Below, piece after piece: positions 1-5,197 of a stretch of DNA of 9,824 nt. A program made the position numbers and the translations under genes. Position 1 is the first letter of the stretch, and each line of letters starts with the position of its first letter. The stretch spans positions 1-9,824 of the forward strand of contig DJDA01000154.1 in NCBI GenBank assembly GCA_002430835.1, written 5' to 3'. The notes under the pieces were generated by a model. That model was not told where the DNA came from. It saw only the letters and a program-made list of their open reading frames with translations, and did no database searches. The stretch comes from Brevundimonas sp. UBA5936 (GTDB taxonomy: Bacteria > Pseudomonadota > Alphaproteobacteria > Caulobacterales > Caulobacteraceae).

Positions 1-75
1 ACCGCGCGCGAGCACGGCTCCTCCAGCCTGGCCGAGCGCGCCGAACGCCTGACGCCGCGCCCTCAAACCGCCTGA
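1..75 (+). CDS. C-terminal fragment of an unidentified protein
   Basis: The open frame begins before the window and ends at the TGA at 73-75. Only 24 residues are visible: polar and arginine/alanine rich, ending in RPQTA. Nearly all third codon positions are G or C, as in the real genes nearby, so this is probably the end of a real gene rather than chance. BolA proteins are frequent neighbours of CGFS glutaredoxins, but this tail does not show a recognisable BolA C-terminus, so I do not assign it. The 85-bp gap before the glutaredoxin start contains a promoter-like motif, so the two genes may be transcribed separately or together. Confidence 0.6.
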   Translation, partial: TAREHGSSSLAERAERLTPRPQTA

Positions 76-103
76 GCGCGCCGGGCCGAGAGCACGCGCG
101 GCC

Positions 104-132
104 TTGACCCGGCCCCATTGGGCGCCTAGCTC
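104..132 (+). promoter_or_regulatory. Candidate housekeeping promoter for grxD
   Basis: TTGACCC at 104-110 is followed after 14 bases by CCTAGCTC at 125-132. This resembles the Caulobacter housekeeping consensus as I know it (TTGACGS, 10-14 base spacer, GCTANAWC), with one mismatch in the -35 and two in the -10. Transcription would begin near 138-140, leaving a leader of about 20 bases that contains AGAAGG at 144-149 before the GTG at 161. The placement also argues against translation starting at the TTG at 104, which would sit inside the -35 element. Pattern match only. Confidence 0.4.
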
Positions 133-160
133 ACGGGCTTCGCAGAAGGGTTCCGACACA

Positions 161-511
161 GTGACCGAACAAACCGCCGCCGATCCCGTCCACGCCTTCA
201 TCGCCCAGACGGTGGCCGAGCATGACGTGGTGCTCTTCATGAAGGGCACGCCGGATTCGCCGCGCTGCGGCTTCTCCTCGGTCACGGTCCAGATCCTCGA
301 CCACGTGGGCGCGGCCTTCGTCGGCGTCGACGTGCTGCAGGACGAAGCTCTGCGCGAAGGCATCAAGGCCTTCACCGACTGGCCGACCATCCCCCAGCTC
401 TATGTGAAGGGCGAGTTCGTCGGCGGCTCGGACATCGTGCGCGAGATGTTCCAGTCGGGCGAACTGGCCGCCCTGATGGCCGAAAAGGGCGTCGCCCTCG
501 GCGAGGCCTAA
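161..511 (+). CDS. grxD: Monothiol glutaredoxin, CGFS type (Grx4/GrxD)
   Basis: A 116-residue cytosolic protein of the CGFS glutaredoxin family, which binds a [2Fe-2S] cluster with glutathione and acts as an iron-sulfur carrier, often together with BolA proteins. The sequence shows KGTPDSPRCGFS, with the active-site CGFS at residues 36-39, then the cis-proline motif WPTIPQLYV from residue 74 and the glutathione-binding GGSD at 88-91. Length matches the family (about 110 residues). I choose the GTG at 161 because AGAAGG lies 11 bases upstream and the protein then begins at the family's usual position; the same frame is open back to a TTG at 104, but that would add 19 unconserved residues. The thioesterase gene follows after only 6 bases, which suggests one transcript. 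Identity is firm; the exact start is less so. Confidence 0.95.
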   Translation: MTEQTAADPVHAFIAQTVAEHDVVLFMKGTPDSPRCGFSSVTVQILDHVGAAFVGVDVLQDEALREGIKAFTDWPTIPQLYVKGEFVGGSDIVREMFQSGELAALMAEKGVALGEA

Positions 512-517
512 GCGCCG

Positions 518-943
518 ATGGCCCGGCCGCAGCTGCAACCGCGTGAGGACCGCGAGGTCTTCGTCGTCCCGCTGGACGTGCGGCCGGAACACATCGACGA
601 GAACAACCACGTCAACAACGTCGTCTACGTCGGCTGGCTGCAGGACGTGGGCACGGCCCACTGGAACGCGCGCTTCGACGACGAGACGCGCGCCCGCTGG
701 TCGTGGATCGCCCTGAGGCACGAGATCGACTACCTGCGCGCCATCGCGCCCGACGCGACCGGCGTCGTCGCCCGCACCTGGGTCGGCGATCCGCAAGGGC
801 CGCGCTTCAACCGCTATGTCCGCATCGAGGACGCCGAAGGCCGCCTGTGCGCGCAAGGCCTGTCCGAATGGTGCCTGGTCGACGCACAGACCCTGCGCCC
901 CGCCCGCATTCCGGCGGAGATGCTGGGGCCGTTCAAGGCATAG
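518..943 (+). CDS. Hotdog-fold acyl-CoA thioesterase (4HBT-like)
   Basis: A 141-residue single-domain protein expected to hydrolyse an acyl-CoA or acyl-ACP thioester in the cytoplasm. The N-terminal part carries the typical hotdog signature: HIDENNHVNN at residues 25-34 followed by Y37 and W40. The Asp27, Asn30, His31 and Asn33/34 pattern is characteristic of the 4-hydroxybenzoyl-CoA thioesterase superfamily and of the related plant-type acyl-ACP thioesterases. The middle and C-terminal strands fit the rest of the fold (RHEIDYLR, RFNRYVRIED, LSEWCLVD). Length is normal for one hotdog domain, and these enzymes work as dimers or tetramers. The ATG at 518 lies 6 bases after the grxD stop without a clear Shine-Dalgarno, consistent with translation coupled to grxD. 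Substrate cannot be read from the sequence. The gene ends 4 bases before the inverted repeat at 948, which probably ends its transcript. Confidence 0.88.
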   Translation: MARPQLQPREDREVFVVPLDVRPEHIDENNHVNNVVYVGWLQDVGTAHWNARFDDETRARWSWIALRHEIDYLRAIAPDATGVVARTWVGDPQGPRFNRYVRIEDAEGRLCAQGLSEWCLVDAQTLRPARIPAEMLGPFKA

Positions 944-947
944 CGGC

Positions 948-1092
948 CCTTCTCCCCTTGTGGGAGAAGGTGGCCCGTCAGGGCCGGATGAGGGGTGTCT
1001 CCTCAACGCAAAAAGGGGCCGCGCGACCTGACGTCGCGCAACCCCTCATCCGTCAGGCTTCGCGAGCCACCTTCTCCCACAAGGGGAGAAGG
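948..1092. repeat. 145-bp composite inverted repeat between convergent genes
   Basis: The outer arms, 948-974 and 1066-1092, are perfect 27-base reverse complements built on CCTTCTCCCC...GGGAGAAGG. Next inward, CGGATGAGGGGT at 985-996 matches ACCCCTCATCCG at 1041-1052 exactly. In the centre GCGCGAC (1021-1027) and GTCGCGC (1033-1039) form a 7-bp hairpin with a 5-base loop. Each outer arm is also a hairpin by itself (9-bp stem, CTTGT loop in the left arm), so the RNA can fold as one long stem or several small ones. It fills the space between the thioesterase stop (943) and the glyS stop (1132), so it can act as a two-way transcription terminator. No transposase gene is present. The motif looks like a dispersed intergenic repeat of the kind known in alphaproteobacteria; copy number cannot be judged from one window. 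Confidence 0.92.
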
Positions 1093-1131
1093 ATCATGTC
1101 GTTCGCTAACGCCTTCGGCTGCTTGAGCGCG

Positions 1132-3201
1132 TCAGCCCGCGATCTGGCCGAAGTCGGCGACGCGGTTCATCACGCCGCGCACCTGAACCAGCAGCTTCAG
1201 GCGGTTTTCGCGCTCTTCAGCCACGTCGGAGTTGACCATGACGGCGGTGAAGAAGGCGTCCACCGGGCCGCGCAGGGCGGCCAGGGCCGTCATGGCGGCG
1301 GCGAAGTCCTCGGCCTCCAGCGCGGCGTCCACGGCCGAGGCGGCGGCGGCGGCGGCGAAGGCCAGGGCGGTCTCTTCCGCCGGCTGGTTCGGCAGGCCGG
1401 TGGCGACGGCGCCCTCAGGCAGCGGCCCCTTCTTCTCCTCGGCCTTGAGCAGTTGGGCGGCGCGCTTGTAGCCCGCCAGCAGGTTCGCCCCGTCGTCCGT
1501 GGCCAGGAAGGCGGCCAGCGCCTCCACCCGACGCACGATCCGCACCAGATCGTCGTCGCCCAGCGCAAAGACGGCCGCCACGAGGTCGTGGCGCTGGCCC
1601 TTGTCGCGCAGCAGGACGGTCAGACGGTCGGCGAAGAAGGCGCTGAGTTCAGTTTCAACCGCGAGCTTGTCGACCGCGCGCTGAATATGTCCCTTCTCCA
1701 AGGCGGCCATGGCCGGTGAGAAGGCGTCGCGGCGCAGGCCGACGCGAGCTCCATTCTCCAGCACCAGCCGGATCACGCCCAGCGCCGCACGGCGCAGCGC
1801 ATAGGGGTCTTTCGAGCCCGTGGGCTTTTCGTCGATGGCGAAGAAGCCGACCAGGGTGTCCAGCTTTTCGGCCATGGCGACGGCGACCGTGACCGGGGCG
1901 GTCGGGACGGTGTCGCCCGGTCCCTGCGGCTTGTAGTGGTCGCGGATGGCGTCGGCCACGGCGTCGGGCTGACCGGCCAGACGGGCGTAGTAGCCGCCCA
2001 TGATGCCCTGCAGTTCCGGGAACTCGCCCACCATGCCCGAGGCCAGATCGGCCTTGGACAGGCGCGCGGCCTGTTCGGCCTGAGCCGCATCGGCGCCGAC
2101 CAGCGGGGCGATCTCGCGCGCCAGGGCGGCGATGCGGTCCACCCGCTCGGCCAAAGTGCCCAGCTTGGCGTGGAAGGTGACGTCCTTCAGCTTGGCGTTC
2201 CAGGCGTCAAAGCCGACCTTCTGGTCCTCGGTCCAGAAGAACTCGGCGTCGCTGAGGCGGGCCGACAGCACCTTGGCGTTGCCCGCCGCCAGAGCCTGCC
2301 CCCCGTCGGTCGCCTCGACGTTCGCCACGACGACGAAGTGGGGGGCCAGCCCGTCCTTGCCCGGTTCGCGTACGGCGAAATACTTCTGGTGCACCTTCAT
2401 CGACAGCTGGACCACTTCCGGCGGCAGAGCCAGGAACTGCGGGTCCATGTCGCCCAGGATCGGCGTCGGCCATTCGGCCAGACCGGACACCTCGTCCAGC
2501 AGGCCGTCGTCATCGACCAGAGCCAACCCCCTGGCCGCGCAGACGGCCTTGGCGCCCTCAAGGATGCGCAGCTTGCGGTCGGCGGCGTCCAGCAGGACGA
2601 AGTTGCGCTCCAGCTTGGCGCGATAGTCGGCGAAGTCCTTGACCGCGAACGGCTGGCCCGCGCCCATGAAGCGGTGGCCCTCGGTCACGTCGCCGCTCTG
2701 GATGCCGTCGACCTCGAACGGGATCACCGCCCCGTCGTACAGGGCCAGAATGCGCTTGATCGGCCGCACCCAGCGCAGGGTTCCCGTGCCCCAGCGCATC
2801 GACTTGGGCCAGGGGAAGTGGCGGATGATGTCGTCGACGCTTTCGGCCACGACCTCGGTGGTCGCGCGGCCCTTGCTGCTGATTTCGGCGAACCAGACGC
2901 CGTCGCGCTCGACCAACTGGTCCTGCGTCAGGCCGGTCTTGCGCAGGAAGCCTTCCAGCGCCTGCGCGGGGGCCGAGGCCTTGGGCCCCTTCAGCTCTTC
3001 ATTACGGTCAGGCGTGGCGGCGGGCAGGCCGTCGATCACCAGCGTCAGGCGGCGCGGTCCGGCATAGGTCGTCAGCGCGTCCCAGGTCAGGCCCGCGGCC
3101 TTCAGGCGGTCCGACGCCATGCGCTCCAGATCGCGCGCGGCGCCCTGCTGCATGCGGGCGGGGATTTCTTCGGAGAAGATTTCGAGGAGAAGCTGGGACA
3201 T
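1132..3201 (-). CDS. glyS: Glycyl-tRNA synthetase beta subunit
   Basis: The 689-residue tRNA-recognition subunit of the heterotetrameric bacterial glycyl-tRNA synthetase, which charges tRNA-Gly with glycine in the cytoplasm together with GlyQ. Family landmarks run in order along the whole length: the N-terminal LLLEIFSEEIPARM, KSMRWGTGTLRW from residue 133, VHQKYFAV near 271, LSDAEFFWTEDQ near 316, GEFPELQGIMGGYYA at 392-406, DPYALRR at 465-471 and the C-terminal anticodon-binding part ending in VADFGQIAG. Length equals the usual 680-700. I choose the ATG at 3201 although the frame is open for 17 more codons, because the conserved N-terminus begins there and the ATG overlaps the glyQ stop by one base (TGATG), indicating coupled translation. 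A run of alanines near residues 613-625 is encoded partly by six GCC repeats (+ strand GGC, about 1339-1356). Transcription probably ends in the inverted repeat below 1092. Confidence 0.98.
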   Translation of the reverse strand: MSQLLLEIFSEEIPARMQQGAARDLERMASDRLKAAGLTWDALTTYAGPRRLTLVIDGLPAATPDRNEELKGPKASAPAQALEGFLRKTGLTQDQLVERDGVWFAEISSKGRATTEVVAESVDDIIRHFPWPKSMRWGTGTLRWVRPIKRILALYDGAVIPFEVDGIQSGDVTEGHRFMGAGQPFAVKDFADYRAKLERNFVLLDAADRKLRILEGAKAVCAARGLALVDDDGLLDEVSGLAEWPTPILGDMDPQFLALPPEVVQLSMKVHQKYFAVREPGKDGLAPHFVVVANVEATDGGQALAAGNAKVLSARLSDAEFFWTEDQKVGFDAWNAKLKDVTFHAKLGTLAERVDRIAALAREIAPLVGADAAQAEQAARLSKADLASGMVGEFPELQGIMGGYYARLAGQPDAVADAIRDHYKPQGPGDTVPTAPVTVAVAMAEKLDTLVGFFAIDEKPTGSKDPYALRRAALGVIRLVLENGARVGLRRDAFSPAMAALEKGHIQRAVDKLAVETELSAFFADRLTVLLRDKGQRHDLVAAVFALGDDDLVRIVRRVEALAAFLATDDGANLLAGYKRAAQLLKAEEKKGPLPEGAVATGLPNQPAEETALAFAAAAAASAVDAALEAEDFAAAMTALAALRGPVDAFFTAVMVNSDVAEERENRLKLLVQVRGVMNRVADFGQIAG

Positions 3202-4100
3202 CAGGCGGTCGCCCGTTCGTGTTCGACTTGAGCGAGGGCGCAGGCTTTGCACAGGTCGCGGATGCGGCCGATGTAGCTCTGGCGTTCGGCGACGGCGATG
3301 GCGCCGCGGGCGTCCATCAGGTTGAACAGGTGCGAGGCCTTCAGCACCTGGTCATAGGCGGCCAGCACCAGCGGCTGCCCCTGCGGCCCCTTCATGGTCA
3401 GGAAGTGGGCGGCTTCGCGCTCCATGTCCTCGAAGCGGCGCTTCAGCGCGGCGACGTCATAGCCGTGGAAGTTGGCTTCCGACTGCTGGCGCTCGTTCTC
3501 GAGGAAGACTTCGCCGTAGGTCAGGCCTTCCTTGTTGAACTTCAGGTCATAGACGTTGTCGACGCCCTGGACATACATGGCCAGACGCTCCAGCCCGTAG
3601 GTCAGCTCGCCCGAGACCACGTCGACCTCGATGCCGCCGACGCCCTGGAAATAGGTGAACTGCGTCACCTCCATGCCGTCGCACCAGACCTCCCAGCCCA
3701 GGCCCCAGGCGCCGACGGTGGGGTTTTCCCAGTCGTCCTCGACGAAGCGGATGTCGTGCAGGCTGGGGTCGATGCCGATGGCGCGCAGGGAGTTCAGATA
3801 CAGCTCCTGCAGGTTGTCGGGGTTCGGCTTCAGGATGACCTGATACTGGTAATAGTGCTGCAGCCGGTTGGGGTTCTCGCCATAGCGGCCGTCGCCGGGG
3901 CGGCGTGACGGCTGGACATAGGCGGCCTTCCACGGCTTCTTGCCCAGCGCCCGCAGCACGGTGGCGGGGTGCAGGGTTCCGGCGCCGACCTCGATGTCAT
4001 AGGGCTGCAGGATGGCGCAGCCCTGCTCGCTCCAATAGTGGTGCAGGGTCAGGATCAGGTCCTGAAACGATAGAGGTTCAGCAGCGGCCACGGTCGACAT
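3201..4100 (-). CDS. glyQ: Glycyl-tRNA synthetase alpha subunit
   Basis: The 299-residue catalytic subunit of glycyl-tRNA synthetase: it activates glycine with ATP and transfers it to tRNA-Gly held by the beta subunit. It is a class II synthetase. The sequence shows PYDIEVGAGTLHPATVLRAL at residues 33-52, the motif 2 region with YVQPSRRPGDGRYGENPNRL at 61-80, EVTQFTYFQGVGG at 144-156, and motif 3 as TYGLERLAMYVQG at 167-179. The C-terminus keeps the conserved ASHLFNLMDARGAIAVAERQ from 255. Length matches the family (about 300). The ATG at 4100 puts the conserved FQDLILTLHHYW at residues 12-23; another ATG ten codons upstream at 4130 is possible but adds an unconserved MVRASRNRTE. No strong Shine-Dalgarno precedes either. 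It is first in a two-gene operon with glyS, and the deacetylase diverges from it across about 110 bp. Confidence 0.98.
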   Translation of the reverse strand: MSTVAAAEPLSFQDLILTLHHYWSEQGCAILQPYDIEVGAGTLHPATVLRALGKKPWKAAYVQPSRRPGDGRYGENPNRLQHYYQYQVILKPNPDNLQELYLNSLRAIGIDPSLHDIRFVEDDWENPTVGAWGLGWEVWCDGMEVTQFTYFQGVGGIEVDVVSGELTYGLERLAMYVQGVDNVYDLKFNKEGLTYGEVFLENERQQSEANFHGYDVAALKRRFEDMEREAAHFLTMKGPQGQPLVLAAYDQVLKASHLFNLMDARGAIAVAERQSYIGRIRDLCKACALAQVEHERATA

Positions 4101-4211
4101 TTCGGTCCGATTTCGGGAGGCGCGGACCATAGGGCCGCCACGCTTCGCCAGCAAGGCGAGGCGGTGCAATCCTTCACCCTTCTGCAAGCGCATCTGCGCT
4201 AGAAGGCGCCC
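4101..4211. promoter_or_regulatory. Divergent intergenic region between glyQ and the deacetylase
   Basis: These 111 bases lie between two divergent starts and must hold promoters for both, or at least for glyQS. A 9-bp stem with one G-T pair and a 5-base loop is visible at 4141-4163 (CGCTTCGCC, AGCAA, GGCGAGGCG); on the glyQ side it would fall in the leader. I see no T-box features (no long specifier structure and no T-tract terminator), and T-boxes are not expected in this group. On the deacetylase side GCTAGAAG at 4198-4205 fits a Caulobacter-type -10 at seven of eight positions, but lacks a convincing -35. The position of the glyQ promoter is not clear. Confidence 0.5.
4179..4206 (+). promoter_or_regulatory. 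Hairpin covering the deacetylase Shine-Dalgarno
   Basis: AGAAGG at 4201-4206 is a good ribosome binding site for the start at 4212 or, with better spacing (8 bases), for the ATG at 4215. Its AGAAG pairs with CTTCT at 4179-4183, and AGCGCA at 4187-4192 pairs with TGCGCT at 4195-4200, giving a bulged hairpin just before the start codon. If transcription starts upstream of 4179 the site would be partly hidden. The stem is short, so it may have no function. Confidence 0.4.
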
Positions 4212-4958
4212 ATGATGCAGCAACGGATCGATCAGATGCGCCGCCGGGCGGCGCGCTACCTGGGCGTCAGGCCGGTGACGATCGCGCCTGCGCGGGGGAT
4301 TCTCAGCCTCAGCTTCGACGACTTCCCGGCCAGCGCCTGGACCGAGGCCGGGCCAATCCTGGCCGAACACGGGATCAGGGCGACCTATTACGTCGCGGGC
4401 GGGCTGTGCGACGGCGAGAACATCGGCAAGGCTCAGTTCGAGGTCGAACACCTGCAGGCCGCGCATGAGGCCGGGCATGAAGTCGGCTGTCACACCTTCG
4501 ACCACGTCAGCGCCCTGCGCCTGAGCCCCGCCGCGCTGACGGACCAGTTGGCGAAGAACGCCGCCTGGGTCGCCGAGCGGTTGGACGGCCACGTCATGAC
4601 CACCTTCGCCTGGCCCTTCGGCGACGTGGCCCTGGGCGCCAAGACGGTGATCGACGAGCGCTTCCTGCTAGGCCGCGGCGTGCGCGACGGGGTCAACGCC
4701 GGACGCGCCGACCGGGCCAACCTTCAGGCCATCGGCTTGGAGTCGCGGCGCCTGCCCCACTACGACCTGGAGGCTCTGGTCGCGCGCGCGGCCGAGGCGC
4801 CCGGCTGGCTGATCGCCTATGGCCATGACGTCGAGAGCGATCCCACCCCCTACGGCTGCACGCCCGAGGATCTGGACCGCCTGATCCGCCTGGCCAAGGC
4901 GGCCGGGCTGGAGATCCTGCCGGTCGGCGAGGCGTGGGAGCGGTTGAGCGGCGTCTGA
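4212..4958 (+). CDS. Polysaccharide deacetylase family protein (NodB fold)
   Basis: A 248-residue protein of carbohydrate esterase family 4, whose members remove acetyl groups from N-acetylated sugars using a divalent metal. The NodB motifs are visible: LSFDD with Asp36 and Asp37 (catalytic base and metal ligand), HTFDH at 94-98 with both metal-binding histidines, FAWPFGD at 132-138, and WLIAYGHDV at 199-207 with the late histidine His205. Thus the catalytic set looks complete. The N-terminus (MMQQRIDQMRRRAARYLG) is basic and amphipathic and shows no signal peptide or membrane segment, so the protein is predicted to stay in the cytoplasm and may act on a nucleotide- or lipid-linked sugar before export. 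Caulobacter HfsH, a holdfast deacetylase, is a family analogue, but there are no holdfast genes here, so I give no symbol. Start may be 4212 or 4215. It stands alone, divergent from glyQ, and ends before the repeat at 4968. Confidence 0.88.
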   Translation: MMQQRIDQMRRRAARYLGVRPVTIAPARGILSLSFDDFPASAWTEAGPILAEHGIRATYYVAGGLCDGENIGKAQFEVEHLQAAHEAGHEVGCHTFDHVSALRLSPAALTDQLAKNAAWVAERLDGHVMTTFAWPFGDVALGAKTVIDERFLLGRGVRDGVNAGRADRANLQAIGLESRRLPHYDLEALVARAAEAPGWLIAYGHDVESDPTPYGCTPEDLDRLIRLAKAAGLEILPVGEAWERLSGV

Positions 4959-4967
4959 ATCTTCCTC

Positions 4968-5098
4968 ACCGCTCATCCCGGCGGACGCCGGGATCCAGTA
5001 AGAGCCTCCCGCGCGGCCGTCTGAGGTGAGCGAGCCAGCTATCCGCCTGGAGTTGGCAGCCAAAGCACTGGATCCCGGCGTCCGCCGGGATGAGCGGT
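4968..5098. repeat. 131-bp composite inverted repeat at a convergent junction
   Basis: The arms 4968-4999 and 5067-5098 are perfect 32-base reverse complements and enclose 67 bases of unrelated sequence. Each arm is itself a palindrome around ATCCCGGCG...CGCCGGGAT (8-9 bp stem, 2-4 base loop), so each can form a hairpin by itself or pair with the other arm. The core resembles a very common alphaproteobacterial intergenic repeat whose chance translation gives the WIPASAGM-like peptide often seen in over-predicted proteins; one - strand frame here indeed reads YWIPASAGM. It begins 9 bases after the deacetylase stop and may terminate that transcript. No transposase is present. Confidence 0.92.
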
Positions 5099-5115
5099 TT
5101 CAGCATGCGCCGCCC

Positions 5116-5151
5116 AAAGAAAAACGCCGCCGCCCGCTGAGGGCGACGGCG
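5116..5151 (-). terminator. Rho-independent terminator of the autotransporter gene
   Basis: On the - strand an 11-bp stem with one mismatch (arms 5141-5151 and 5125-5135, 5-base loop 5136-5140) is followed directly by the T-rich tract TTTTTCTTT (complement of 5116-5124). This is a classical intrinsic terminator about 47 bases after the autotransporter stop codon. It is oriented only for - strand transcripts, since the + strand side of the stem is not followed by a T run. Confidence 0.88.
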
Positions 5152-5166
5152 TCTGTCCGTCAGGAT

Positions 5167-5188
5167 CGCCGGGGCCGAAGCCCCGGCG
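5167..5188. other. GC-rich hairpin just after the autotransporter stop
   Basis: CGCCGGGGC (5167-5175) and GCCCCGGCG (5180-5188) form a perfect 9-bp stem with the 4-base loop CGAA (TTCG when read on the - strand, a very stable tetraloop). It lies 10 bases after the stop codon on the - strand and has no T-tract of its own, so it more likely protects the 3' end of the mRNA or assists the terminator beyond it than terminates alone. Confidence 0.7.
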
Positions 5189-5197
5189 CCCGCCTTA

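Noticed and set aside
1339..1356. A GGC trinucleotide run
   Set aside because: It encodes alanines in an alanine-rich part of GlyS and is ordinary for a GC-rich genome.
703..1719. A 338-codon + strand frame running from the thioesterase through the inverted repeat into glyS
   Set aside because: It crosses two real genes and a repeat in the wrong frame or strand, and its translation is arginine- and glycine-rich without family features.
1936..3231. A 431-codon + strand open frame opposite glyS
   Set aside because: It is a shadow of glyS; the composition is typical of reverse-complement GC-rich reading and it has no motif.
4101..4163. A possible amino-acid-responsive leader (T-box or attenuator) for glyQS
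   Set aside because: The leader is short, shows only a simple hairpin without terminator T-tract or leader peptide with glycine codons, and T-box control is not expected in alphaproteobacteria.
4668..5063. A - strand frame containing YWIPASAGM
   Set aside because: This peptide is a translation of the palindromic repeat arm, a known source of false protein predictions, and the frame otherwise overlaps the deacetylase gene antisense.
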